From: Sphingomonas sp. PP-CE-3G-477
GTDB lineage: Bacteria; Pseudomonadota; Alphaproteobacteria; Sphingomonadales; Sphingomonadaceae
Length of the DNA stretch: 64,000 nt
NCBI RefSeq assembly: GCF_003050745.1
Contig: NZ_QAOF01000001.1
Location: 186,001-250,000, forward strand
Direction of reading: 5' to 3'
A program made the translations under genes and the position numbers. This document shows positions 18,077 to 26,216 of the stretch, piece by piece; the stretch's first letter is position 1; each line of letters begins with the position of its first letter. Under the pieces are notes generated by a model. The model searched no databases and was not told the DNA's origin. It was given only the letters and a program-made list of their open reading frames with translations.

Positions 18077-19168
18077 TTACAAATCATCCGCCGGCGGACG
18101 TGGTGTGAGATCAGGTCCCAATAATGTTCGGTGTACGGTTCGCGGGATATCCTCACCGAGAACTTCGCGCAGATACAGGCTGCGGACGAGCGTGAAGATC
18201 ACCACCAGCAGCGCCGCCGAGAAGAATAAGCCGAACAGTCCGAAGATCGTACCGATGCCGATGATCGCGAACACGGTGATCGCGGGCGGGATCGAGATCA
18301 CGCGGTTCTGCACGTACGGCGTGATGAAATTGGTCTGGACGAGCCGCACGACCGCATAGGTGACGAGCGTGCCGACGATCGACGAGGTCCCCTGCGTCGC
18401 GGCAAGCCCGAGCGCGGGGATCATCGCCGCGGTGGGTCCGATGTACGGAATGAATTCCGACAACCCGGCGAGCAGGCCGAGCGCGGCGGCGCTGGGGACG
18501 CCTGACAACCACAACCCGATCCCGACGAGGAATCCCATCGTCGTCATCAGGATCAGCGACGAGCCGAGCCACAGCCGCAACGTCGAGCCGACGTCGAACA
18601 GCGCATCCTCGACCGCGGCACGCTTCGAGCGCGGGATCAGCAAGAGGAAGCCGCGCTCGTACACCTTGGGATCGGCGGCGAAGAACAGCGCGCCGACCAG
18701 CAGCAACAGGCAGTTGAGCACGAGTTCGCCCGCCCCCGTCACGAGTCCGCCGACGTCCTGCGCAACTTTCGACCCGGCATAGGCCTGCTGCACGGCATCG
18801 ACGAGCTTCGCGCCGACCGCGCTCTGCGAGAGATACGCGGCGAGTTGGTCGAGCAGCGCCGGCGTCTGGGCGATCAGGACGTTGACCTGGCTGCGGAACT
18901 GCACGCCGAACAGCCAGACCAGGAACGCGATGATGCCAAGCACGGTGGCGATGCCGAGGCCTAGCGCCGGCTTGCGTGGAACGCGGAGATGATCGCGGTA
19001 GAGATCGGCGATCGCGTGGATGACGATCGCGCCGAGCATCGACCCGAAGGCGAGGATGAGCAGGTCGCCCGCCTTGTAGATCGCGGCGACGACCGCGACG
19101 ATCACGATCGTGAGTACGACGCGGCGAATGAAGCGCGAATCGTCCGAGTCGGGGGTGAGGCGGTTCAT
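18077..19168 (-). CDS. AI-2E family transporter (PerM/YdiK-like permease)
   Basis: Polytopic inner-membrane protein of 363 residues. It has a pair of N-terminal helices (VVLTIVIVAVVAAIYKAGDLLI), another at LGLGIATVLGIIAFLVWLFG, an amphipathic middle and a C-terminal bundle. The family signature GLLAGLSEFIPYIGPTAAMIP is intact. A late motif, TNFITPYVQNRVISIPPAITVFA, is also typical. The transported substrate is unknown; the family name does not prove AI-2 export. The ATG at 19168 (MNRLTPDSDD) is used because the upstream in-frame extension lacks membrane or family features. It faces ctrA's promoter region with its 3' end. Confidence 0.88.
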   Translation of the reverse strand: MNRLTPDSDDSRFIRRVVLTIVIVAVVAAIYKAGDLLILAFGSMLGAIVIHAIADLYRDHLRVPRKPALGLGIATVLGIIAFLVWLFGVQFRSQVNVLIAQTPALLDQLAAYLSQSAVGAKLVDAVQQAYAGSKVAQDVGGLVTGAGELVLNCLLLLVGALFFAADPKVYERGFLLLIPRSKRAAVEDALFDVGSTLRLWLGSSLILMTTMGFLVGIGLWLSGVPSAAALGLLAGLSEFIPYIGPTAAMIPALGLAATQGTSSIVGTLVTYAVVRLVQTNFITPYVQNRVISIPPAITVFAIIGIGTIFGLFGLFFSAALLVVIFTLVRSLYLREVLGEDIPRTVHRTLLGPDLTPRPPADDL

Positions 19169-19408
19169 GCGGATGCCGGCCGCGCGAGGGGCGTCGTACG
19201 AGGCAAAACCGAGTGAAGTATAGAAAGTGTAGACGCTGGGAGAGTATGTACACATCGCGTTCGATCGCTGGACGCGGGCATCTCGCCGTCGGTTTGGCGT
19301 TGCAGGGTTTGGAAGGTCGGATCGCTCATCGGTCGACCGTGGCAGATCGTCACGGCGTAGGACAGCCGTTCCAAGGACTTAAGCTACGTTCCGGAAGTAA
19401 CGGGCGCT

Positions 19409-19535
19409 GATCCTCCCCCGCCAGGGGGAGGTGGCTGGCGCTTGCCAGACGGAGGGGGAGGTTGGCGACGACCTCGGCTCCGTGTCCTCCCCCTCCGTCA
19501 CCTTCGGCGACACCTCCCCCTGGCGGGGGAGGATC
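19409..19535. repeat. Long palindromic intergenic element, family B copy 1
   Basis: Arms 19409-19432 and 19512-19535 are perfect 24-nt inverted complements. Inside them a second pair (CGGAGGGGGAGG with CCTCCCCCTCCG) extends the hairpin. It lies 22 nt downstream of the mqo stop in the 389-nt gap 19169-19557. The rest of that gap (19169-19408) holds only the upstream region of the permease gene and no convincing gene. The element could act as a transcription terminator. Related C-rich arms recur at 23420-23563. Confidence 0.75.
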
Positions 19536-19557
19536 GTGAAGCGACGTCTGGCCTGGC

Positions 19558-21276
19558 TTACAGCGCGAGGTCGGGGCTGCGGTCTGGCTTTACGCGCATG
19601 GCCGCGGGGCGTGGGCTGGCTGCGACGCCGACCGTGGGCGAGGGGACCGCGAGTTGCAGCGTGTCGGCGGTCGAGGCCCAATGCTCGGCGAGGACGTCGG
19701 GGGTCTCGTTGAGCATCACGCCGTAGGTCGGCACGATCTCGCGGATCTTCGCCTGCCAGCCGGCGGTCGCCAGATGGTTCGGGAACACCTTCTTCAGCAG
19801 GTTGAGCATGATCGACGGCGCGGTCGAGGCACCCGGCGAGGCACCGAGCAGCGCGGCGATCGAGCCGTCCTTCGACGCGACGATCTCGGTGCCGAGGCGC
19901 AGCACGCCGCCCTTTTCGGGATCGCGCTTGATGATCTGGACGCGCTGGCCCGCCTGCCACAGGCGCCAGTCGCCGTCCTTCGCACCCGGGAAATACTCGC
20001 GCAGGGCATCCATCCGGTCGCTGTCCGACATGATGAGCTGGCCTGCGAGATATTCGACGAGGTCGAAATCGTCCCAGCCGACCGCCAGCATCGGCCGGAA
20101 ATTGTCGAGCGTGACCGACGCCGGAAGATCGAAATACGAGCCTTCCTTGAGGAACTTGGTCGAGAAGGTCGCGAAGGGGCCGAACAACAGCGCCTGCTTG
20201 CCGTCGAGGAAGCGCGTGTCGAGATGCGGCACGGACATCGGCGGCGAGCCGACGGCTGCCTTGCCGTAGACCTTGGCGAGATGGCGGTGCGTGATTTCAG
20301 GCTTGTCCGCGACCAGGAACGAGCCGCCGACCGGGAAGCCGGCATAATCGTCGGCCTCGGGAATGCCGGACTTCTGGAGGATCGGCAGCGCGCCGCCGCC
20401 TGCGCCCGCGAACACGAAGCGTGCCTTGATGACCTGCTTCTCGTCGGTCTTCATGTCGCGTGCGGTGACGCGCCAGCGCGCCTTCTTGCCGCCGATCGTT
20501 TCGCGTTCGAGCGAGCGGACCTCGTGGCCCGTGGTCAGCGTGAAATTGTCCTGCTTGGCGAGCGAGGCGATGTACTGGCGCGTGACCTCGCCCCAGTCGC
20601 AGTCGGTGCCGAGCGGCGAGCGCGTCGCGGCGAGCTTGGTGCCGGGCGCGCGCCCTTCCATCATCACCGGCACCCACTGCGAGATCTGCTTCGGGTCGGT
20701 GGTGAATTCCATGCCGGAGAAGAGCGGGCTCGCCTGGAGCGCGGCGTGGCGCTTTTGCAGGAAGGCGACGTTGGCATCGCCCCACACCAGATTCATGTGC
20801 GGCGTCGAATTGATGAACGAGCGCGGGTTGGCGAGGATGCCGATATCGACCTGGTGGCTCAGGAACTGGCGCGTGACCTGGAACTGCTCGTTGATCTCGA
20901 CCGCCTTGGCGATCTCTACCTTGCCGTCGGCCTTGTTGACCGGCGTGTAGTTGAGTTCGCACAGCGCGGAGTGGCCGGTACCGGCGTTGTTCCAGCCATT
21001 GGAGCTTTCATCGGCGACCTTGTCGAGGCGTTCGACCATTTCGATCGTCCAGGTCGGCTCGAGTTCGCGCAGCAGGACGGCGAGCGTCGCGCTCATGATG
21101 CCGCCGCCGATCAGCAGGACGTCGACCGTCCGCTCGGTAGTCGCGGCGTCGGCGTGTGCGATCGGCAGCGCGGCTGCACCGCCGGCGACGATCGCCGAGC
21201 CGAGTAGATTGCGCCGGGTCACGCCGGTCTTGGATACTGGAGAGATCGTGTCGTTAGCGTCAAACCGCATGGTCAT
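19558..21276 (-). CDS. mqo: Malate:quinone oxidoreductase with Tat-type leader
   Basis: FAD enzyme oxidising malate to oxaloacetate and passing electrons to quinone. It has 572 residues. The nucleotide-binding motif is [19 protein letters not shown], followed by the Mqo signatures [17 protein letters not shown] and [39 protein letters not shown] marks the C-terminus. Before the Rossmann motif is a twin-arginine leader, [19 protein letters not shown], which ends in an AxA-like site (HADA). That implies export or periplasmic attachment, whereas E. coli Mqo is cytoplasmic-face peripheral. Start codons at 21276 and 21270 are both possible. It is monocistronic. Confidence 0.92.
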   Translation of the reverse strand: MTMRFDANDTISPVSKTGVTRRNLLGSAIVAGGAAALPIAHADAATTERTVDVLLIGGGIMSATLAVLLRELEPTWTIEMVERLDKVADESSNGWNNAGTGHSALCELNYTPVNKADGKVEIAKAVEINEQFQVTRQFLSHQVDIGILANPRSFINSTPHMNLVWGDANVAFLQKRHAALQASPLFSGMEFTTDPKQISQWVPVMMEGRAPGTKLAATRSPLGTDCDWGEVTRQYIASLAKQDNFTLTTGHEVRSLERETIGGKKARWRVTARDMKTDEKQVIKARFVFAGAGGGALPILQKSGIPEADDYAGFPVGGSFLVADKPEITHRHLAKVYGKAAVGSPPMSVPHLDTRFLDGKQALLFGPFATFSTKFLKEGSYFDLPASVTLDNFRPMLAVGWDDFDLVEYLAGQLIMSDSDRMDALREYFPGAKDGDWRLWQAGQRVQIIKRDPEKGGVLRLGTEIVASKDGSIAALLGASPGASTAPSIMLNLLKKVFPNHLATAGWQAKIREIVPTYGVMLNETPDVLAEHWASTADTLQLAVPSPTVGVAASPRPAAMRVKPDRSPDLAL

Positions 21277-21524
21277 GCCTATTCGTTTCGGCATGGTCCG
21301 CTGTCCCGACACAGGCCGAAGACGACGAGAATCCATAACCGGATTATCGGGTCAGCCACGCGGAAATCACGGAATCGATACACGAACTACCGACTGAGCG
21401 CGGCCGCTGCTCAAAGTCCTCATCCCGGTATCGGGTGTCGTTGGGATCGCGCTGGGTTGCAAACTCGAGCGCCTATCCAGCCTCTTACATGGCATCCGTC
21501 CCGGTTTTGCGCAAGGTCGTCGCG

Positions 21525-22430
21525 TCAGGCTTGCCCTGCGTTCGGATCGCGGAGGCGTGCGGCGAGGAAGTCTATCAGGGCCTCGACGCGCGCCGGGCGG
21601 AGGGGGCTTGGCGGGGTCAGGAGGTGGAGTCCGATCTTCGCGGGCGCCCAGTCCTCCAGGATGACGACGAGCTCGCCGGACGCGATATGCCGGTCGACGA
21701 TGAAGTCGGGCAGGCGCGCGATGCCGAGGCCGGCGATCAGCGCGGGGACGATCGCCTCGCCGCTGTTGGCGGTGAGCTGGCCTTGCAGGCGGACCGAGAC
21801 GTCGGCGCCGCCGGGGCCGTGGAAGCGCCACGGGCCGACGACGTTCGAATAGCCGACCAATTGGTGCTCGCCGAGCTGTGCCGGGTGCGTCGGGGTGCCG
21901 TGCTTCGCGAGGTAACTCGGTGCGGCGACGGTGTGCGCCTGGATGCTGCACAGGCGGCGGGCACGGAGCGAGCTGTCGGGGAGCTCGGCGATCCGCAGCG
22001 CAACGTCGAACCCTTCCGCGACGATGTCGACGCGCGCGTCGGAGAGGTGGAAATCGACCTCTATACCCGGGTGCGCGACGAGGAACTCGGCGAGGATCGG
22101 GGCGACATTGGTGACGCCGAAGCTCATCGGGGCGGCGAGGCGGACGCGGCCGGTATGCGCGCTGGCGGCGTCGTGTGCGGATTCCTCGGCGGCGCGGGCT
22201 TCGGCGAGGATGCGCGCGGCGTGCTCGGCGAGCGGCTTGCCGGCTTCGGTGAGCGCGAGGCGGCGCGAGGTGCGATGGAAGAGCGACTGGCCGAGATGCG
22301 CTTCGAGGCGGGTGATCGCCTTCGACACGGTCGCCTTGCTGAGCCCGACCGCGTCGGCGGCGGCGCTGAACGAGCGGTGCTCGACGACGCTGGCGAAGAT
22401 CGCCCAGGCTTCGAGATCGGGCAGGCGCAT
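21525..22430 (-). CDS. LysR-family transcriptional regulator
   Basis: DNA-binding regulator of 301 residues. The N-terminal helix-turn-helix is complete: EHRSFSAAADAVGLSKATVS then KAITRLEAHLGQSLFHRTSR. The C-terminal effector domain carries FGVTNVAPILAEFLVAHPGI and a periplasmic-binding-protein-like fold. The domain sequence resembles the CrgA/DsdC-like LysR branch found next to pirin genes. It is divergent from the pirin gene at 22691, separated by a palindromic element. LysR regulators often control the divergent neighbour, so pirin and possibly wrbA are its likely targets. Confidence 0.92.
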   Translation of the reverse strand: MRLPDLEAWAIFASVVEHRSFSAAADAVGLSKATVSKAITRLEAHLGQSLFHRTSRRLALTEAGKPLAEHAARILAEARAAEESAHDAASAHTGRVRLAAPMSFGVTNVAPILAEFLVAHPGIEVDFHLSDARVDIVAEGFDVALRIAELPDSSLRARRLCSIQAHTVAAPSYLAKHGTPTHPAQLGEHQLVGYSNVVGPWRFHGPGGADVSVRLQGQLTANSGEAIVPALIAGLGIARLPDFIVDRHIASGELVVILEDWAPAKIGLHLLTPPSPLRPARVEALIDFLAARLRDPNAGQA

Positions 22431-22465
22431 GTGGGGGTCTCCGATACTAGAGCCGTACTGGATTT

Positions 22466-22571
22466 ACCTCCCCGGCGGAGGCCGGGGCCCAGTTGGAAAG
22501 GTGGTCGTAACGAAGGACTGCGCTTCGTTATCGACGTTCCCCAACTGGGCCCCGGCCTTCGCCGGGGAGGT
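22466..22571. repeat. Imperfect palindromic intergenic element, family A copy 2
   Basis: Two 31-nt arms (22466-22496 and 22541-22571) are inverted complements with one mismatch. The loop itself holds a second small hairpin (AACGAAG / CTTCGTT). It lies between the LysR gene and the divergent pirin gene, in or near their promoters. The arms share the GGGGCCCAG core and flanks with the element at 5584-5685. Confidence 0.8.
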
Positions 22572-22690
22572 GCACTCTATGGGTTCTTTATCTAGAGCTC
22601 ACGTTAGCCACCGAAACGATCGGTTTCCAGCGTTTCTATTTACGTCATGATCGCAGCGCTTATCTTGGGTTCAACCAGTGGAGACATATC

Positions 22691-23410
22691 ATGACGACCA
22701 CGACCCTTTCCAAAGTCGAACGCCGCCCCTTCGAGAGCCTCGGCCATGCCGATCACGGCTGGCTGAATGCGCGGCATCATTTCTCGTTTGCGAACTATTA
22801 CGATCCGGCCCGCATGGGCTGGGGCGCGATCCGCGTGTGGAACGACGACCAGATCGCCGCGAACTCGGGCTTTCCGCCGCATGCGCATAGCGACATGGAG
22901 ATCATCACCTATGTCCGCAGCGGCGCGATCACGCATGAGGATTCGCTCGGCAACAAGGGCCGCACCGAGGCCGGTGACGTGCAGGTGATGAGCGCGGGGA
23001 CCGGCGTGCGGCATGCCGAGTATAATCTCGAGCCGGAGACGACGACGATCTTCCAGATCTGGATCGAGCCTTCGCGGAAAGGTGGCGCGCCGAGCTGGGG
23101 TGCCAAGCCGTTTCCGAAGGGCGAGCGTTCGGGGCAGTTCGTGACGCTGGCGAGCGGGTTCGAGGGTGACGGCGACGCGTTGCCGATCCGGGCGAATGCC
23201 CGCGTGCTGGCGGCGACGCTCAAGGCTGGCGACAGCGTCGACTATGCGGTCGGCGAGGGACGCCACGTGTATCTGGTGCCGGCGACCGGTGCGATCACGA
23301 TCGGCGACGACGCCTTTGCCGCACGCGACGGAGCGGCGCTGACGGGCGGCCAGACGGTGACGATCACGGCTCAAGAGGACGCCGAGATCGTTCTGGTAGA
23401 CTCGGAGTAA
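22691..23410 (+). CDS. Pirin-family cupin protein (YhhW-like)
   Basis: Bicupin protein of 239 residues, of the pirin family that includes quercetin 2,3-dioxygenase-like YhhW. The N-terminal cupin has the metal ligands H64 and H66 in FPPHAHSDMEII, and H108 and E110 in GVRHAEYN. The family block GWGAIRVWNDDQI lies just before. The C-terminal cupin is degenerate as usual (YAVGEGRHVYLVPATGAI). The physiological substrate is unknown; a role in oxidative or quinone stress is inferred from the wrbA neighbour. It is divergent from the LysR regulator. Confidence 0.92.
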   Translation: MTTTTLSKVERRPFESLGHADHGWLNARHHFSFANYYDPARMGWGAIRVWNDDQIAANSGFPPHAHSDMEIITYVRSGAITHEDSLGNKGRTEAGDVQVMSAGTGVRHAEYNLEPETTTIFQIWIEPSRKGGAPSWGAKPFPKGERSGQFVTLASGFEGDGDALPIRANARVLAATLKAGDSVDYAVGEGRHVYLVPATGAITIGDDAFAARDGAALTGGQTVTITAQEDAEIVLVDSE

Positions 23411-23419
23411 GCTTCTTTT

Positions 23420-23563
23420 CCCCTCCCGCTGGCGGGAGGGGGCAGGGGGTGGGCTCGCGCTCACCTCCGCCGTGACCATCGTTGAAGATACGCACTTCGA
23501 TCCGGCGTGCTTGCCGAAGCCGGGTGCCCACCCCCCCAGCCCCCTCCCGCTCGCGGGAGGGGG
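23420..23563. repeat. Long palindromic intergenic element, family B copy 2
   Basis: Each end carries its own small hairpin (CCCCTCCCGC / GCGGGAGGGG at 23420-23441 and 23541-23562). The GGGGGTGGG and CCCACCCCC tracts let the two ends pair with each other. It fills most of the pirin-wrbA gap and ends just before the wrbA Shine-Dalgarno, so it may separate their expression. Confidence 0.7.
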
Positions 23564-23584
23564 AGCCTTAAGAAGGAAACACAT

Positions 23585-24187
23585 ATGACCAAGGTTCTCG
23601 TGCTTTATTACTCGTCCTACGGCCATATCGAGCAGATGGCGGATGCCGTCGCCGAGGGCGCGCGCGCCGGTGGAGCCGAGGTCGACATCCGTCGCGTCGC
23701 AGAAACCGCACCGCAGGCGGTGATCGAGGCGGCGCACTTCAAGACCGACACCGCGCACGCCGAGATCGAAGGCCCCGCCGCGCTCGAACAGTATGACGCG
23801 ATCATCGTCGGTGCGCCGACCCGCTTCGGCCGGATGCCCGCGCAGATGGCGCAGTTCTGGGATACGACCGGCGGCCAGTGGTTCTCGGGCGCGCTGGTCG
23901 GCAAGGTCGGCGGTGCGTTCACCTCGACCGCGAGCCAGCATGGCGGCCAGGAAACGACGTTGTTCTCGATCATCACCAATCTGCTGCACCACGGCATGAC
24001 GATCGTCGGGCTCGACTATGGCTTTCAGGCGCAGATGGGCGTCGATGCGGTCAAGGGCGGCACCCCGTACGGCGCGTCGACCTTGTCGGACGGCGACGGC
24101 AGCCGCCAGCCGAGCAAGGACGAACTCGACGGTGCGCGCTACCAGGGCAAGCGGATCGCCGAGACCGCGGCCAAGCTGAGCGCATAA
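23585..24187 (+). CDS. wrbA: NAD(P)H:quinone oxidoreductase WrbA
   Basis: Flavodoxin-like FMN enzyme reducing quinones by two electrons, 200 residues. It opens [19 protein letters not shown] with the FMN phosphate loop. Other WrbA blocks are the [17 protein letters not shown] segment, [19 protein letters not shown] and [30 protein letters not shown] is the classic C-terminal signature. AAGAAGG precedes the ATG at a good distance. It is preceded by the pirin gene, and both fit a quinone or redox-stress group governed by the LysR regulator. Confidence 0.95.
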   Translation: MTKVLVLYYSSYGHIEQMADAVAEGARAGGAEVDIRRVAETAPQAVIEAAHFKTDTAHAEIEGPAALEQYDAIIVGAPTRFGRMPAQMAQFWDTTGGQWFSGALVGKVGGAFTSTASQHGGQETTLFSIITNLLHHGMTIVGLDYGFQAQMGVDAVKGGTPYGASTLSDGDGSRQPSKDELDGARYQGKRIAETAAKLSA

Positions 24188-24298
24188 CCGGCTTCGCTCC
24201 GGTGGTGGCCGGCCCGACGAAACTTACCCCAGGGTAGGACGTTGCGCCACCACCGGAGCAGTTCGCTTCGCGTGCATCAGCTATGCGAGGATATGATC

Positions 24299-24814
24299 AT
24301 GGGCCTGTTTTCCAAGGACATCGCGACGTTCGAAGACCTGTTCCTGCACCAGTTGCAGGACGTGTATTATGCCGAGCACCAGATCACCAAGGCACTGCCG
24401 AAGATGACCGACAAGGCGACCGCGCCGGGTCTGAAGGCCGGGTTCGAAACGCACCTCCGCGAGACCGAGGGACAGATCGTTCGGCTCGAGCGGATCTTCG
24501 AACTGTTGGGCGAGAAGGCCAAGGCGGTGACCTGCCCGGCGATCGACGGGATCATCAAGGAAGCGAACGAAGTCGCAGGCGAGATCGCCGACAAGGCGGT
24601 CCTCGACGCGGCGCTGATCGCGTCGGCGCAGGCGGTCGAGCATTACGAGATCACGCGCTACGGCACGCTGATCGCGTGGGCGAACCAGCTTGGTCGCAGC
24701 GAGATCGCGGCGATCTTGAAGGAAACGCTCGACGAGGAATATGCGACCGACGACAAGCTGACCGCGATGGCGACGTCGAAGGTCAATCCGAAGGCCGAGG
24801 CGGTTACCGCCTGA
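24299..24814 (+). CDS. YciE/YciF-family ferritin-like protein (DUF892)
   Basis: Helical ferritin-like protein of 171 residues, of the DUF892/YciE family associated with general stress. It opens MGLFSKDIATFEDLFLHQLQ and continues with the signature DVYYAEHQITKALPKM. Metal-type ligands are present in the paired helices (ETHLRETEGQIVRLERIF and QAVEHYEITRYGTLI). The ATG at 24299 is chosen over in-frame ATGs at 24242 and 24293. It has GAGGA about 8 nt upstream, and the family begins MGLFSKD. It is a single gene closed by a strong terminator. Confidence 0.92.
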   Translation: MGLFSKDIATFEDLFLHQLQDVYYAEHQITKALPKMTDKATAPGLKAGFETHLRETEGQIVRLERIFELLGEKAKAVTCPAIDGIIKEANEVAGEIADKAVLDAALIASAQAVEHYEITRYGTLIAWANQLGRSEIAAILKETLDEEYATDDKLTAMATSKVNPKAEAVTA

Positions 24815-24831
24815 GCCTTTCGCGACGTAAC

Positions 24832-24875
24832 CAAAAAAACGGGCCGGCGATCATGCGATCGCCGGCCCGTTTTTC
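24832..24875. terminator. Strong bidirectional intrinsic terminator
   Basis: A 14-bp perfect stem (24839-24852 with 24857-24870) with a 4-nt ATGC loop is flanked by AAAAAAA on the left and TTTTT on the right. It therefore terminates both the YciE-like gene and the convergent gene at 24878. Confidence 0.92.
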
Positions 24876-24877
24876 GT

Positions 24878-25258
24878 TCAGGCCTTCTTGCGGGCGCGCT
24901 TGGGCGCCGCGGCGGCGGCGACGTCCTCTTCCTCGTCCGGTGCATCCTCACCGGCTTCGGTCAGCGCTTCGCCGAGTGCCTTCAGCTTGTCCTGCGACTT
25001 GTCGGCCTTGCCGGCGATCTTGGTCGTCGCGGTGCCGAGGCGGTGGAGCAGCGCGTGGACGCGGTCGGCGTCGGGCGTGTCCTTCTCGAGCTGCTTGCGC
25101 AACGATCCGAGATCGCGAAGGATACCCTTTGCGCCCGGCGTGTCGAGCTCGGCGAGCGCGGCCTCCCAATCCTCGATCATGTCGGCACCCTTGTCCGGCT
25201 TGGTCGCATCGAGCCCGCGATTGATCGCGTTCATCGTTCCTGCAAATTTAACGGCCAT
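24878..25258 (-). CDS. Small hypothetical helical protein with basic tail
   Basis: Protein of 126 residues that I cannot place in a family. It opens MAVKFAGTMNAINRGLDATK and appears fully helical (DMIEDWEAALAELDTPGAKG, LGSLRKQLEKDTPDADRVHA). The C-terminus switches from acidic (EDAPDEEEDVAAAAA) to basic (PKRARKKA), which suggests a disordered tail able to bind nucleic acid or a partner. The ATG at 25258 is preferred because AGGA lies 5 nt before it; 25264 is also possible. It is terminated by the shared hairpin. It may be a sphingomonad-specific stress protein, but that is only a guess. Confidence 0.65.
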   Translation of the reverse strand: MAVKFAGTMNAINRGLDATKPDKGADMIEDWEAALAELDTPGAKGILRDLGSLRKQLEKDTPDADRVHALLHRLGTATTKIAGKADKSQDKLKALGEALTEAGEDAPDEEEDVAAAAAPKRARKKA

Positions 25259-25375
25259 TTCCATCCTCTCCATGACGCCTTCTGGCACCCGACCAACGCC
25301 GCGGATTGATGGAAATGTCCTCTCGATATGGGTATCTGCCGGTAAAGTAACGCAGGATATCGTCGCGCCTCCGAC

Positions 25376-26089
25376 CTATAGTCGGATGCCCAGGCCGACT
25401 CCGAAGACCAGCGGATCGAGGCCGAGCTTCACGCGCTGCGTGCCCGCGGCAGTGGTATCGAGGCGGACGGTCGTGTCGATATCGATGTATTTGACGTCGA
25501 GGTTGAGGAAGACCTTCGGCGTGATATCGATATCGACGCCGGCCTGCGCCGCCCAGCCGAAGCTGTCCTTCATCCGGACCCGCGTGGAACCGACTGCGGC
25601 CTGAAGGCCGTGCGACGCCTTCTCGTTCCAGAACACCGTGTAGTTGAGCCCCGCGCCGACATAGGGCCGGATGTGGCCGGTTGGCGCGAAGTGATATTGC
25701 GCGGTCAGCGTCGGCGGCAATACCCAGGTGCTGGCGAGCTTGCCGATGCTCCCGGTCGTGCCGCTCGTCCCGCTCGCCTTGTGCTTGGTGGTCGAGGCGA
25801 TCAGCTCGAAGCCGATGTGATCGGTCGCCATGTAGGTCGCGTCGATCTCGGGCATGCCGCTGTCGTTCACCTTGACCTTCTCGCCGGGGAAGGCGGGAAG
25901 GATGCTGCCGGATTTCTCGTTGGGCGCCACGACGATCGCACGGACGCGCAACAGCACGTCGCCGGCACGGATGCCGACACGCGGCGCCGCTTCAACGGGC
26001 GCGGCCTGCGCCTGCGCCATCGCGGGGAGCGCGAATGTGCCTGCCGCCATGGCCAGCACTGTGGCTGCACGCTGCGTGATGCTCGTCAT
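25376..26089 (-). CDS. ompW: OmpW-family outer-membrane protein
   Basis: Small eight-stranded beta-barrel porin of the OmpW family, 237 residues. It has a signal peptide (MTSITQRAATVLAMAAGTFA, cut near AMAQAQA). The mature barrel starts GIRAGDVLLRVRAIVVAPNE. Typical blocks are YMATDHIGFELIAST, LPPTLTAQYHFAPTGHIRPY and VFLNLDVKYIDIDT, ending in an aromatic-free VGLGIRL. The ATG at 26089 places the signal at the N-terminus. An FNR-type box at 26168-26181 is shared with divergent hemN. OmpW is FNR-regulated in enterics, which agrees with the context. Confidence 0.9.
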   Translation of the reverse strand: MTSITQRAATVLAMAAGTFALPAMAQAQAAPVEAAPRVGIRAGDVLLRVRAIVVAPNEKSGSILPAFPGEKVKVNDSGMPEIDATYMATDHIGFELIASTTKHKASGTSGTTGSIGKLASTWVLPPTLTAQYHFAPTGHIRPYVGAGLNYTVFWNEKASHGLQAAVGSTRVRMKDSFGWAAQAGVDIDITPKVFLNLDVKYIDIDTTVRLDTTAAGTQRVKLGLDPLVFGVGLGIRL

Positions 26090-26167
26090 ATCAATCGTCC
26101 TCGTCGTGGTGGGACACCGAATAGGCGCGCACGGCGACCGCGCCCTTGACGGCGAACAAGGCGCGGA

Positions 26168-26181
26168 TTGATCGCGGTCAA
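26168..26181. promoter_or_regulatory. FNR-type box between ompW and hemN
   Basis: TTGATCGCGGTCAA fits the FNR consensus TTGAT-N4-ATCAA with one mismatch. Its centre is 42.5 bp before the hemN ATG and 85 bp before the ompW ATG. At class II spacing, hemN would start transcription 1 nt before its ATG. Confidence 0.8.
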
Positions 26182-26216
26182 AGGCAGCGTGATCGCGCGC
26201 GCGCATCGCGGTCGGC

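Noticed and set aside
19165..19374. 69-codon minus-strand frame before the AI-2E permease
   Set aside because: No Shine-Dalgarno, no family features, and Ser/Thr/Pro-rich composition; probably leader DNA.
23420..23563. Repeated hairpins considered as a CRISPR array
   Set aside because: Only two units, palindromic rather than spaced direct repeats, and no cas genes anywhere in the window.
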